From positions 3,720,001 through 3,784,000 of the forward strand of contig JAJFPB010000007.1 in NCBI GenBank assembly GCA_020881915.1: DNA of 64,000 nt. The letters are read 5' to 3'. Positions 12,077 to 22,927 of the stretch are shown piece after piece. Position 1 is the stretch's first letter. Each line of letters starts with the position of its first letter. Below the pieces are notes generated by a model, which did not search any database, had not been told where the DNA came from, and saw only the letters and a list, made by a program, of their open reading frames with translations. Source of the stretch: Paramyrothecium sp. XJ0827 (taxonomy: Eukaryota; Ascomycota; Sordariomycetes; Hypocreales; Stachybotryaceae). Made by a program: the position numbers and the translations under genes.

Positions 12077-12944
12077 TCATAACTTCATGAGCCTGCCGTC
12101 TGAACCGCCAAACCCCGACTCAATCAAGTCGTCCAGCACCTGCTGCGCCGACGAGTACTGGCGCCTCCAGCACTTCATTATCACGTCCATGCCCTTGACC
12201 TCGGGCTCGTAGGGGAACTCCTCCCGCCGCATCTTCTCCTCTGCCATGACGACATATTCCTCGTGCTCGTAACCATCCGAAGGCCGCCCCGGAATGTCCC
12301 GGTAGGGCCAGCGGCCTGTGAGGATGGTATAAATGACCGACCCCAGGCCGAAGATGTCGAGGGCCCGGCTGGTTTCCCAGTGGAAGGCAGGGTGCCAGAA
12401 GGGCACGCCCGGTAGCGAGCCCCCGTCCAGCTTGAGTGCCTCGCACACGGAGCCGCCAAAGTCGCACAGCAGCAGGTCGAGGGAGTCTTCGGTCGTCGCA
12501 TGGACGAGCATGTTGCCGGGACGCAGGTCCGAGTGCAGCACGCCACGCTCGTGGATGAAGACTAGAGCCTCGGCGGCCTGGCGACACAGCTTCATGCGCT
12601 GCAGCATGGTGATGGCTGGGTTGCTGTCGAGGAAACCCTGGAGGTCGCCATGGCTGGCTTCCTGCAAGAGGAGGCCAAGGCCGCTGGAGGCCCGCCCAAA
12701 ATACCTTGAAGGCAGTCAGTTTCGTGGAACCATGAAGAAGATGCCGGGGAGTGCCGTACCCGACTATTCGCGGATGTGGTCCCAGGTACTCGAGGATCTT
12801 GGGCTCAATCACAAACCCCATGCTCAGGTCGCCGGCGAAGCAATTCGACGCACTGGTCCAGGGCGTCTTTTGCACGACGCCGGGCCGTACCGTCTTGACG
12901 GTAGCGCTAGCGCCGAAGCGCTCCGTGACGATAAGCTCGCCCAT
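12077..12944 (-). CDS. Small fungal protein kinase-like protein
   Basis: Exons 12760-12944 and 12077-12704 join in frame to 270 residues. The intron is 55 nt, starts GTACGG and ends TTCAAG. Catalytic motifs are visible: a probable beta-3 lysine at K26, HSDLRPGN at 119-126 (the HRDxxxxN loop with S for R, so a non-RD kinase), DFGG at 143-146, and a WHPAF/ALDIFGLGSVIYTI segment for the APE and alpha-F region. There is no glycine-rich loop, and the N-lobe has only about 60 residues. Family knowledge: filamentous fungi carry many such short kinase-like genes of unknown role. The frame stays open upstream to 13007 but has no ATG there. The ATG at 12944 (MGELIV) is the first one. Confidence 0.8.
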
Positions 12945-13790
12945 TTTCGATGCTTGCTTTTTCGGGTTTGGTGGTTTGAATCGGAGTTCGAGACGCTTTT
13001 CGCGCAACGGCTGGGCCGAGGATGGCGGTGGATATTGGGTCTTGACAAAGTCTGATCTGCGGAGCGGCAGGCAATTTCCATCAATTGTAGGCGTGCGGAG
13101 GTGTTAAATGCTACCTACATGCCTTACTTACGTTGATGGCGCAAGTCGTGCTCATGTCCACAAACCGGTTCGCAGCGCATGCAGCCAGAGAACCACGATG
13201 CGACCATGCAATATTGGCAAGCCATTTCAATAAACGACGTGAAGGGCTTTTTTCCAGATCGGCTATATCTAGAAAGTGCCGGCCCTTTTTTGTGGCGGGC
13301 GGTACGTCATCTGCGAGCTGACAATGCAACGCCCAGATCAGATGCATGGGCGACGACTTACACGGGCTGCGGACGACTGAAGAGGAACTTGGAGAGTGGG
13401 CCGGGCCCCCCATGTTCGGAGTTGAGACGCCGCTGCACATCATAACCGACTTACATCTAACACTACTGTGTAAATGAGGAGAGGAAGAAGGATGTTTGAT
13501 CAAAGAACTTAGAACGCGTAGGCGGTAATTCTAAAATGGGCTTTTCGCAATGTTGCGCTACCTTACTTGAGCCAAGTGCCGGAAGGTTGGCGCCTGCAAG
13601 AATTGGACTGGCCGAATCGAGGCATCACGACGACGTCATGCACAGCTCAACCTCGACACAAACACGGGACTTGCACCACTACATATCATCATCACAGCCG
13701 AATCCCAACCTGCAACACCTCAATTCCCAAAAGCCCATGATTCCATCTAATCGAGACTTTCTTCAAACCACGCATTAATAATCTTGCACA
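12945..13790. promoter_or_regulatory. Divergent intergenic region, kinase / DUF5923 protein
   Basis: 846 bp between two divergent start codons. It holds promoters and 5' UTRs. A pyrimidine/adenine-rich leader lies just before 13791. No internal gene is supported. Confidence 0.6.
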
Positions 13791-16019
13791 ATGCTTTCGT
13801 GGTGTTTCGGGCGACGCTCGTCGCGTGAGGAGCGGGAGCGCGAGCCCCTGCTGCCGCAGTACAACGAGGACACCTCGCGCCAGGCCCGCCTCCACGAGAA
13901 GCTGCACTCGTACCAGATGCTCAGAGCCATGCGCCACGGGTTCATGCCGTCAAACGAGCAAACCATCGTCCTGCTGCGGACACTCTTGGCCGCCGACGCG
14001 TTCAGCACTGACCTATCCGAGCTGAGCGAGTCTGGCCGCAGCCTTGTCCTGGACATGAAGCTGTGGCTCAAGCAATTCATTGAGATCCTGCAGCATAAGA
14101 ACTCCGAGGACCAGATCCAGGACTTCCTGTGGTACCTCACCAAGGCGCGGCTCGACGTGGACACGGCAGACATTGCCGCCAGGGCATCCATCTCCAAGGC
14201 CAAAGCCGACACGGCGGCGACGTACCGTAGCGTGCAGACCATAGGGTCGCTTCTCCTCACAAACTCAGACTTCCGTGTCTTTCTCTCTGACGTGTCCACC
14301 ATTGGAAAGGAAGTGTTTCGCGACACGGCGCTCACCCTGTCAGATGTGTCCAAGGAAACTGCCAAAAAAATTGAGCCATCCGAACAGGAGCGTAAAGCCG
14401 TCAAGGATGTCAACCAGGAGGCGAAGCAGGAGACCTCCAACGAAGATTTGAAGAATGATGCCAAGGACGTTACCGAGACCGTAATCAATGGAGGTGTCCA
14501 GGTCGTCCAGGAAGCCGGCCACAGCATTGCCGAGCACACGGGCGAGGAGGAGCGTGAGGCCCTCCTCGGGCGGCTGAAACGAGCCATATTCAAGCTCAAA
14601 GACAGGAACGACTATTCGGACTCGGTGTCCACGCTCTCGCTGCTCGTGCGGCGCTACCTGCTGGTGTACTCCCACGCCGCCATGGAGACGGCCCAGACCA
14701 TCGAGGACGACGTCAACACCAACCCGGAGGCGGATAAGGCGCTCCGGAACTTCTGGCTCCTTCTCACATCATTCGGCAACGGCGAGGCCTGGAAGCGCGT
14801 GGAGGATTCGTTCCATTCCCTCGTGGAAGATGGCCGTGCGGACCCCCAGTTCGATGACCTGCTCAACAAACTGTCTACGTTGCTCCAGGACATGCTTTCG
14901 GATCCCGACTTCTACGATAACGCCGAGGCGCGGTTCAAGGAGGTTCGCGCAAAGTCAAAAGAGCTTACGATTGAGTCGACCATCCGAGATGATGTGGAAG
15001 CACTCATTGAGAGTGTCCTTGCGGCCCTGCACTCCCTCAGCGAGGACTCGGACATCCACAAGCTCGTCCGCACCACGACTCGTATTGCTCGTACGCTCAC
15101 GCCTGCTGGCAAGTACACCAACGAGCAGCTCGTGAGCGACTCCATCAATGTTTTCCTGCCGATGCTTCTTTCGGCCGTGCAGTACATACCTATTCCTCGC
15201 CTGGAGGTGTCTACGCCAGGCGTTGATCTTTTGCTTGAGAACCTGGTGCTGGAACCAGGACGCACCGTCAACCACAGTTCGTTCTTACCGTACAAGTTGC
15301 AATTCACCACGCAAAACGATGTTGAAGTCCGCAAAGCTCGCATGAGGATGACGTCGCAGATGAGATCCCTTCTCCAGATCAAGCTCTCCGGTCTTTCGCT
15401 TGCGGCAGAAGACCTGGGATACTGGATGCGGCTTCGATCCTGGCTGTTCCCTCTGGCAGACGAAGGCCTGGCGGGCTTCTATCTGGATGAACGAGGCATT
15501 GACGTTACTTTGATGGTTGAGATTGGACCTAGGTCAATTGAAGAAATGGTCAAGGTCAGAAAGGTGGACGTCTGCATTCACCACCTGGACTATAACCTGA
15601 GCAAGTCCAAGTTTGCGCCCTTTGCCTGGCTTCTGAAGCCTTTCATTCGGCCCATTGTCCGCAAGGCACTGGAAATGAAGATGGAAGCAGGCATCGCCGA
15701 CGGCCTCCACACCCTCAACAGGGAGCTCGTCTACGCACGAGAGCGCTTCCGCGCAGCCCGCATCGCCAACGCCAGCGACATGTGGAGCTTCTTGCGGGCC
15801 GTCGCTGCTCGCCTGACGCCGGCTCCCGATCCGGACGTGGACGCCCGCGTCGGCGTCTTCCCCGGCAAGGGCGTCTTCCGAGGACGGTATGCTCCGGGCA
15901 GCCTGACGCGGGTGTGGGAGCGCGAGGGCCAGGAGGCGGAGAACAGGGTGTACGAGTACGAGGTGGGAGGATGGCGAAACGACATTTTTGACGTCAGTAC
16001 GAGACCGGTGACAAATTAA
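13791..16019 (+). CDS. DUF5923/DUF4449 family protein, BPI-like lipid-binding fold suspected
   Basis: One uninterrupted exon of 742 residues. The N-terminus MLSWCFGRRSSREERE with EPLLPQYNED is followed by a long helical region (DUF5923-like), including an acidic/lysine coiled-coil at about 185-240. The C-terminal part has QFTTQNDVEV, LSLAAEDLGYWMR and FYLDERGIDVTLMVEIGP, then LSKSKFAPFAWLLKPFIRPIVRKAL. This arrangement recalls fungal DUF4449 proteins, whose C-terminal domain is predicted to resemble BPI/LBP lipid-transfer proteins. No signal peptide is seen. Cellular role is not established, and the lipid-binding idea is inference from family resemblance. Confidence 0.8.
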   Translation: MLSWCFGRRSSREEREREPLLPQYNEDTSRQARLHEKLHSYQMLRAMRHGFMPSNEQTIVLLRTLLAADAFSTDLSELSESGRSLVLDMKLWLKQFIEILQHKNSEDQIQDFLWYLTKARLDVDTADIAARASISKAKADTAATYRSVQTIGSLLLTNSDFRVFLSDVSTIGKEVFRDTALTLSDVSKETAKKIEPSEQERKAVKDVNQEAKQETSNEDLKNDAKDVTETVINGGVQVVQEAGHSIAEHTGEEEREALLGRLKRAIFKLKDRNDYSDSVSTLSLLVRRYLLVYSHAAMETAQTIEDDVNTNPEADKALRNFWLLLTSFGNGEAWKRVEDSFHSLVEDGRADPQFDDLLNKLSTLLQDMLSDPDFYDNAEARFKEVRAKSKELTIESTIRDDVEALIESVLAALHSLSEDSDIHKLVRTTTRIARTLTPAGKYTNEQLVSDSINVFLPMLLSAVQYIPIPRLEVSTPGVDLLLENLVLEPGRTVNHSSFLPYKLQFTTQNDVEVRKARMRMTSQMRSLLQIKLSGLSLAAEDLGYWMRLRSWLFPLADEGLAGFYLDERGIDVTLMVEIGPRSIEEMVKVRKVDVCIHHLDYNLSKSKFAPFAWLLKPFIRPIVRKALEMKMEAGIADGLHTLNRELVYARERFRAARIANASDMWSFLRAVAARLTPAPDPDVDARVGVFPGKGVFRGRYAPGSLTRVWEREGQEAENRVYEYEVGGWRNDIFDVSTRPVTN

Positions 16020-17783
16020 GGGGTGGGAACTCAAGGTTGCATGAGGAGTACACGATGCCGTTTCTGGAGGATCAACGTTTATCATTAGGTTATGCTACTC
16101 TTTTGCTTTGTGGATGGGATGAAAATGAGCCCAATAAGATTCCTATGCGACTTGGCATGTCTATTTCTCATCAAGGTTGGCAGGCGTTGGTGTTGGGTTG
16201 TCCTTGATAGGCCTGATTGATAGCTTATATGACGACACAAGTAATTCCTCTGGTCAATGATTTTGGTCATCCTGATAGAGCTGGCTATTGGATCCTTTGG
16301 ATTCGAGCCTCACACTAACCATTGACTGCGCTGATCCTCTCTCCAATCACACGCCCAGGTATCCCTGTCCCAAAAAGCAATGAAGAGGAGTGTCCCTCAA
16401 GGTTGACAATTTCACGAACGAGAAAAAGCAAAAACTCACCCAGAATACTGGGAAGGGGACGGGGTGCATCGTCATGCGGTATATGCGTGCAATGTCTCAC
16501 ATGGCAAGCCATCTCCTCGGAAAAAGAGGTGTCCTCCCCTCCCCTTTGCTCTGTTGACCATCAGCCTCAGGAATGACGAAAGCACCAGTGGCGTCCAAGC
16601 CGAACGGTTTGCTCGCGCAGAAGGGGCTGTCGATGGGACACCACGGAGAGTGTTGGCAGGCTGCACGCATCGTACGTGGGCGGAGGAGCAAGAGGACGAA
16701 AAAAGAAAGCAAGTGGATATGAATTGTCTTGGGCTGTTTAGCCTCGTCGATCATGGAGACTTTTGCATTGAAGGGGCTGCGGGGGCGAGGAGGAGAAGCA
16801 GAAGGAGGAGATTAAGGCCATGCAAGCATTGTGATACAGGTCCTTTATCTGGCTTTGATCCATTACGAGAAGGCAATCAGAAACCTGCGAGTGCCCAGAG
16901 ATATGGGCATTAGACTATGTCTGGAGCTGGCGCTGGCGCTGGAGCGTTTGATGCCCGAACCATCGGCCCGCAGACAGAGGAGCTTCTCTCCGCCTCAGGG
17001 TCCCCCGATGCCAGCCGTCAGCGGCCCCTTGTCATCGACTCTCCCACATTGCCGGGATCCAAGGAGGCGCCAAAGAGGAGGCGAGGGCAGGGGAAGGGAG
17101 GGGAGGGGGCTACAAGCGAGTTGAAAAGAAAAGAGGATTACGTGCAGATTCGTAGGTCACGAGGGCTTCTGCGGTTGCAGGGCCCCCGGAGATGGCGGGC
17201 TCGGTTCAGGGCACTGTCAGAACGTGCAGCATCGCGGAATGAAGACAAGCCCCCCGAGAAGCCGATTTGGGATCTGTGCCTTTCTGCTATACCCGGTCCC
17301 TTCTGGCCGTAGAAGAACAAGGGGGGGAAGAGTCAAATAGAGGAACGACGCATGGAAAACGGGCCCGGCATCTCTTAGGTGACATTTGGTTTGCATAGTA
17401 ACATACGGGAAACCGTCTTTTTTTTTTTTTTCCCTCTCGTCTTACACGTGGTGTTGCTGCGGGATCCTTACAGCGTAGACAACCCGCTGCAGGAGGATGG
17501 GACCACCCCCCCCTGGATCTTGGATGGCCGGGTAGGGAAAGGAAGAGGGAAGCCGGAAGGCACACGGCATTTCTGCTAATATCAACCGCAATATAGAATT
17601 AAGAGAGAGCGCGAGAGAAAAAAAAAATGCGTGTGTCCGCCTGACCAGCGCCGCCCAGGTGGTCCCTCCATTCCCCGTCCCCCATCACCACCACCACCAC
17701 CTTTACAGCCACAAACCGCAAACCACCAAGAAGGTCGCCCACCCTTGTCTAGCGGATGGCGTGCTTCACGTTGCTCTTTTCAA

Positions 17784-17823
17784 AGTGTGTGTGTGTGTGT
17801 GCGTGTGTGTGCGCGTATGTGTG
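17784..17823 (+). repeat. GT dinucleotide microsatellite
   Basis: About 40 bp of GT with a few C and A interruptions, in the gene-free interval upstream of 20317. Confidence 0.9.
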
Positions 17824-19091
17824 GTGTTTTCCAGTTTACCCCAGCCTGGGCGCGCGACGGCCCTGGCTGGTCGGTAACGACGCTGCTGGACTAATTAAGG
17901 AGGAAAAAAAAGCAATAACTGGGGGGCTGCTGCTGCTGGCTTTTGCAGTTGCGGCAGAATAACGTACTTCATGCTATGGGTTACCGGAGAAAGAGGGGCA
18001 AAGGTACCTTAACCTTACTCTTGCATGGCATGGTAGGCGCCGGGTCGGGGCGGATAGGCTCGGGCCTTTTGATGTCAGGTAATTGGGTGGTCTGCCTTCC
18101 TGCGCAAAGGTTCTCCGAGATGTTTTCCTGCGGATTATGTTGAGCGTTTGTGCGACGGTGACGGCGGTACATGGGAGAGCAAGCAAGCTAGCCAGCAGCG
18201 GAGTAATCAAAAGCATTCACACAGAGCTACTCCATTGGCCTTGTCCAGGCGTGCTAGTCGTCACCGCAATAACGGCCAGTCTAGGCATGTTCTCCCACAA
18301 CTCCCAAGCGACGTGATGGCCACAAAGCCGGAGAGGCCTGTCGTCCGACGTCCGAGTAATTGGTTCGGCCCCGTCGGGCTGGACCGTCGCTAACACACAG
18401 AAACAAGACATTGACTAGACAAGAAGCAGCAAGGCAAATAGACGCCATAAGGGGATCACCCCTGGCAAGAAGGCTAGTTTCAATCAGCTGGTCCCGGAAA
18501 GCGGAGTCCGGAGACGTTGCTGCAGGCTGGTTTGGTTCCAACAGGGCTTGCAGCAGCAATTATCCCTCCCACCCCCCGTCTTTCAGCTTTCTTATTAGTG
18601 TCATGGTTTTGGGCCTTTCTCATCGAGTCGTCGCAGATCCTCCACATTTTTTTTTTGTTGTTGGCACTTGGTCGCCGACAGCCCGGGCTTGGATTGACCC
18701 CCCAAACTTTTCTTCTTCGCTGCCCTTCCTTCCTCTGACTGACGCGATCTCTGCCTCATCCACACCATGACAGAGGACCCCTGAGGGTACCGTGGGCTCG
18801 GGATGAGGCTTGCTTGACACGGGCCCCCCCTTCTTCCTGTTGGCTTTTTGGACGAGGAAGAAGGAATTATTGTTGGTGGAAGGGGAGTGGCAAGAGGAAA
18901 GCAAAAGGGGGCCGTTTGGCTGGTGCCGGATCTCGTTGGCAAGGATTGGATACTGGGCAACTTCCGGGTTTCGAGGAAGGGAGGCTTTGTCGTAAATTGC
19001 TTCTGTGCAGACATGGGACCGTTCATGCTCCTGTTCCTGCTGCTGTTCCCAACTTGCAGAGCCCTGTCCGAGAGTCCGCGCTTGTCACATC

Positions 19092-19110
19092 TCAGCAGCA
19101 GCAGCAGCAG
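19092..19110 (+). repeat. CAG trinucleotide microsatellite
   Basis: Six tandem CAG units in the gene-free interval, with no supported coding frame. Confidence 0.85.
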
Positions 19111-20316
19111 CTCGTACCGTGTTTGTCCATCACACGCACCATGTCCTTTTGGGCCGGACGACGGGCGCCTAATCGTGTCTCTGGTTGGGAGCCAGAGACT
19201 GGAGAGGCGAGCAGGGAAATGGGCCTGTTCGTATGATACCCTCGTCCCGGCAAAACAATGAGACAAAACCACGGACAGCAGCCCTCTATGGGAAAAGTTG
19301 GTCGACGCGAGGAAACACATAAACTGTACTCGTATTCTGTCCAGGCCTGGGCATGTCCAGCTGACCCTGTCCTGTCTCGGTTTCCTTTTCGTCCTTCCCC
19401 GCCCTTTGGGTCTGGCGCATCTCAGCGACCCAACGCGCACTTCCGGGGGGGCCCCCTGGCTCGTCATCATGCGAGGTGGCCAACCACGCCCCCCCCCAAT
19501 CTAGAGATTCGAGAGAGCGAGACAAACAAAAACCTGGGGCCACCAACCAGAACGGCAACTGGCCACGCCCTACAGCATGTCTAGATGGGGAACCCACCCA
19601 CCCCTTGTCTTGCCTTTGCCTGGATGCGACTCTGGGGTTTTCTGTTTCTTGTTCTTCTGCGGATGTAAAGAGAAGGTGTCGTTGCTGTCCCCCCGGTTCC
19701 TCCGCCCTTCTTCATGTCTTCTGCGCCTCGGCTCGTGGTTCCAAGGAAGCTTCTTCTCCCAAGCCATTTCTTCCCTCCCGTGGTTTTTCCTCCGTTCCTC
19801 GGCCTCCTGCTCCTCCTTTGACGGAGGCTTCGTAGAGACACAAGAGCGGCAGTCGACCGTCCTCATCCACTGTGGAACCTGGTCTGCACAATAGAGGAGA
19901 TTTGTCGATCACTGGACCCGTCTGGATCTGGAGCCAAGCCAGCCAGCCCATCAACTAGGGACGCACGCTCACGAGGCCTGTCACCTGAGGCTGTAGCTAC
20001 TGCACTGCACTGTACTTACAAGACCAACACGCAACCCTCCTCGCTCGCCCCCACATCCCTCGCTCTCATCATACATTGAAGTGGGCTCTCCTGCTTGACA
20101 TCTCCCATCATCGACAAGTGTGGACCCGGCGCAGTGCCCGTACAGAAACCTCAAGGCCTCTGCGGCTCCCACTCGGCGCGCTGAACCTCGTTGTAAAGCT
20201 GCTCCTCGCTGCCACAGATCCGCGAATGGCGCCCTCAACGAGGACGTGACCACCATTGGAGAAGCGGCACATATCTGCTGCGTGAATCATAGACCAGCGA
20301 CGGTTCTCGCAACATC

Positions 20317-21546
20317 ATGGTTCTGGAAATCAGACAGACGACGCCCGGCCCCATAGACGTCTTGCAAGGATGGCGCCGTCACGGCGGCTTGGGCGGCGAC
20401 GATGACCACCTCGCCGCCATGCACGCCGTCGCCATGGACGCTCATGTAGACCGACTCGCCGAGATCCCGCGCTTCTCATCGCCGGAAGCGGCCCTCAAGG
20501 TGTTGCTGGCGGAGCGGTCATGCTCTCCGCTGCCGACGCTCGTGGAAAGCCGGGTCGCCGCTGTGCGTCCTGTACCTACTCCGGCTCCAAGCGCCGCAAG
20601 CATATCGTCCTCCGGCTTCACCTTCAAGCCGAGAAGTCGCCTGTCTAGTCCCCTGAACCTCTCCTCGGCTCAGCGTCAAGTGCCCATTAGAGGGATCAAG
20701 CGGCGTCGGCATGGCTTGGACGTCGACGGCCCCAACACGGCGGACCTGAGCTGCAAGAAGCGACGCTTGAGGGCACAACTCATCACAAGTCGACTCTCGC
20801 AGCCCTTTTCGCAACCCGCCACGCATATCCTGAACCGGGAAGGGCTAAAGACCGGCGACAAGCGGTTCTACAAGATTGCTACGTCTATCGACACAGCTCG
20901 GCGGATCGCACACCTCCATGCCACTTCTTTGCTCAGGTTTTCCTTGATGAATAGTCTACGGACGAGGCTGGGTCTTGTGGGTCGATCAGAGACGGAAAGG
21001 TCGGATCTTTCATCTATAGAAGACGACGAGATGGACACAACATCCAAGGCTCCTTGGCAGCATCAAAGTCTTCAAGCAGGCTCGGATTCGAAATATCCGC
21101 AGGCACAAGCCGCGAACGATCCTCGCGGGGGACGTGGGTCGACACCAGCGGCACCAGAGCGTGCACCAGGGGCCATGTCCAAGGCTGCAGTGCCTGTGGC
21201 AAAGACGCCGACATGCCGATTGTCCAAGCCTGCAGCTTTGCCGCGGCCATCGGCAGACGCCGGAGCCGTGCACGGCCGGACATCGCCGCGCATACACCCT
21301 GTCAGGTCGCCGGAACTACGGCCCCTGTGCAGCGCCTACGACGATCTGGACGAGGACAGCTTTGCGTTTCTGCACCCCGAGGACGACGGCTCGGACGACA
21401 TTACCGACGACCCGGAGCACGTCTATTCTGATTTCAGCGTGATTTTTGGCGGGGGAGGCTCACACGCGCCGTCCAGTCCGTCGGATGACCACTCCTACGA
21501 GGAGTACCTGGACGAGCTGGACGGCATCTCGTGGGTCTCTGGCTGA
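20317..21546 (+). CDS. Conserved-looking fungal orphan, probable nuclear protein
   Basis: Single exon of 409 residues starting MVLEIRQTTPGPIDVLQGW. The central stretch at about 125-215 is the most protein-like. It has basic clusters (GIKRRRHG, CKKRRLRAQ) followed by SRLSQPFSQPATHI and GDKRFYKIATSIDTARRIA, then HATSLLRFSLMN. The basic clusters could act as nuclear localisation signals. The C-terminus is acidic with DLDEDSFAFLHPEDD and EEYLDELDGISWV, resembling an activation-type acidic tail. I do not recognise a named domain. The block structure (basic core, acidic tail, disordered linker) suggests a regulatory protein, which is inference. It stands alone after a very long upstream region and is convergent with the OHCU decarboxylase gene. 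Confidence 0.7.
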   Translation: MVLEIRQTTPGPIDVLQGWRRHGGLGGDDDHLAAMHAVAMDAHVDRLAEIPRFSSPEAALKVLLAERSCSPLPTLVESRVAAVRPVPTPAPSAASISSSGFTFKPRSRLSSPLNLSSAQRQVPIRGIKRRRHGLDVDGPNTADLSCKKRRLRAQLITSRLSQPFSQPATHILNREGLKTGDKRFYKIATSIDTARRIAHLHATSLLRFSLMNSLRTRLGLVGRSETERSDLSSIEDDEMDTTSKAPWQHQSLQAGSDSKYPQAQAANDPRGGRGSTPAAPERAPGAMSKAAVPVAKTPTCRLSKPAALPRPSADAGAVHGRTSPRIHPVRSPELRPLCSAYDDLDEDSFAFLHPEDDGSDDITDDPEHVYSDFSVIFGGGGSHAPSSPSDDHSYEEYLDELDGISWVSG

Positions 21547-21921
21547 CAAGTGGAGGATGCATTGTTCTGTGTTTTATTGGAGCCATGAACGCATTTTAAC
21601 CCGGCGCATGAATGTAACGGCATGGGAGGCCACAAAAGAAAACAAAAATCCGGAGAGTTGCTCGTCCGCGGAGAGGATGGGAGAATCTGCATTACACGGG
21701 GTCGGTCATGGGTGTCTTTGGTTGAACGAGACGCCTACACGGAGTTTTGGGGGCAAGCAACATTGTTACTGTGGCTAGTCTTTGTTTTTTTTTTTTTTTT
21801 TTTGTTTGCCAAAAAGAACTTACGTGTATATATCGTACGTGCTTGAATGTCATGAGATTCATGGATGGCAACGGAAAGAAAAATTGCGGAAATGCACATC
21901 TCGTTGGGCTCTTCTGTGAAC
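21547..21921. other. Convergent 3' region with poly-T tract
   Basis: 375 bp between two stops. It includes a T run at 21785-21803, probably in the 3' UTR of one of the two transcripts. Confidence 0.6.
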
Positions 21922-22513
21922 TTATACTTGCTTGAGCGCCTTGGACGCCCTGTCGTTGGCAATGTCGCAAATGGCCTGCGCGAGCGTCAGCCTCGTCCGT
22001 CCGTCGCGGCGGCGGCGGCAGCGCCTGTTCACCCACCTGCATCGCCGTCTCCACCTCGAGCGCAAAGTCGGCCCTCGCGACGCGGGCCTCCAGGTCGGCG
22101 AAGATGGCCTCGTCGCCGCGGCCGTTGACGAAGACGATGTACCGCAGGCCGGGGAACGTGCGCTCGTACAGCGCGTTGAGCCGCGCCAGCTCCTCGAGGC
22201 TGCCGCGCAGCCGGGCCTGCTCGGCGGCCGAGTGCGCCGACAGCTTGCGCCGCTCGCCGAGGCGCGGGTGCGAGCCGAGGATGTCGAGCAGCTCCGGGCG
22301 GGGGTCCGCGGGCGGCGCGGAGGACGCGGCGAGGGCGAGGAGCTGCGCGCGGCAGGCGGCGATGAGGTCCGCGTAGGACGCGTAGGTCGTGGAGCGGATG
22401 AGGGGGAGGAAGGTCTTGTGCATGGTCGGATGGGGCTCGAAGAGGGTGTCGAGCAGGGCCGTCTGCTCGGACTCGGGCAGGGAAGGAACGGTGTCGATGC
22501 TGGGAAGACTCAT
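21922..22513 (-). CDS. 2-oxo-4-hydroxy-4-carboxy-5-ureidoimidazoline (OHCU) decarboxylase
   Basis: Exons 22037-22513 and 21922-21975, joined in phase 0 over a 61-nt GTGGGT..GCGCAG intron, give 176 residues. Motifs of the family are present: LDTLFEPHP, SYADLIAACRAQLLALA, ILGSHPRLGER, LARLNALYERTFPGLRYIVF, VNGRG and the C-terminal AICDIANDRASKAL encoded partly by exon 2. The histidine and acidic residues around GSHPRLG belong to the active-site region. Known role: third step of uricolysis, converting OHCU to S-allantoin after urate oxidase and HIU hydrolase. It allows purine nitrogen use. No PTS1 is visible at the end (KQV). Reading through the intron gives a longer false frame. The start MSLPSID is the conserved one, and upstream codons in the frame are leader. 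Confidence 0.93.
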
Positions 22514-22927
22514 TTTGGACGAACTCGGTTCGATAATATGATAAACAGGATGAATAGATTGAGAGAAGTAATCAATGGGCAATTGCGATTCAGTAGAGCA
22601 GTTTAACAACGAGAACACAATCTCCCGGCGCACGATATAAAGCGGACGGAGCTGGAGTGGATCATCGCGGAGCTCCCCGCGGTACCCACGACTGTCCTTA
22701 TCTCTTATCCTTATCTTATCGCAAGGCCAGTGCCAGGTCCGGCATGCTCATTGAATGACTAAGCAGCCAGAGCTTTGGGAGCATCACTGTCGACGGAAAA
22801 ACTCGATCGGGATGCTCTGCTGCCAGTCGCGGTTGTTGTAGGCAGCTCTCGACTCTGCAGACAACCACATCCACCTTCATTTCCGTCCGTCAATTGGGAG
22901 CGCCACATTTCCCAAAATCCAGCCGTC
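22514..22927. promoter_or_regulatory. Divergent promoter, OHCU decarboxylase / PRP19
   Basis: 414 bp between divergent start codons. It contains TTATCTCTTATCCTTATCTTATC near 22697-22719, a cluster of TATC/GATA units. GATA-type sites are the target of AreA-like nitrogen regulators in filamentous fungi, which would fit a uricolytic gene. That link is inference. Confidence 0.6.

Larger units (their letters stand above)
16020..20316. other. 4.3 kb region without a supported gene
   Basis: It lies between the DUF5923 stop and the next conserved ORF. It is full of stops and simple sequence: homopolymer T near 17417-17432, a GT repeat at 17784-17823, CCACCA near 17690, and CAG at 19092-19110. There are also many C-rich and G-rich runs. 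Open frames such as 18601-19470 on the minus strand have no recognisable domain and a simple-sequence composition. The most economical reading is a long promoter plus a long 5' leader for the gene at 20317, possibly with non-coding transcripts. A rapidly evolving small gene cannot be excluded. Confidence 0.5.

Noticed and set aside
12944..13007. Upstream extension of the kinase-like gene to 13007
   Set aside because: The codon at 13007 is TTG, not ATG. The first ATG is at 12944.
13775..14599. Long minus-strand frame of 274 codons over the DUF5923 gene
   Set aside because: It is the antisense shadow of the single-exon gene on the plus strand. It is serine/arginine-rich with no recognisable domain.
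18601..19470. Minus-strand frame of 289 codons in the gene-free stretch
   Set aside because: It is biased in composition, has no domain and no plausible splice context. It is kept as a possibility only in the region note.
16020..20316. Transposon or repeat-induced-mutation remnant
   Set aside because: No transposase-like frame, terminal repeats or strong AT bias was seen. Simple-sequence content explains the look.
21976..22513. Longer product of the OHCU decarboxylase frame reading through the intron
   Set aside because: The read-through tail is proline/arginine-rich noise, while the spliced version restores the conserved AICDIAND ending.
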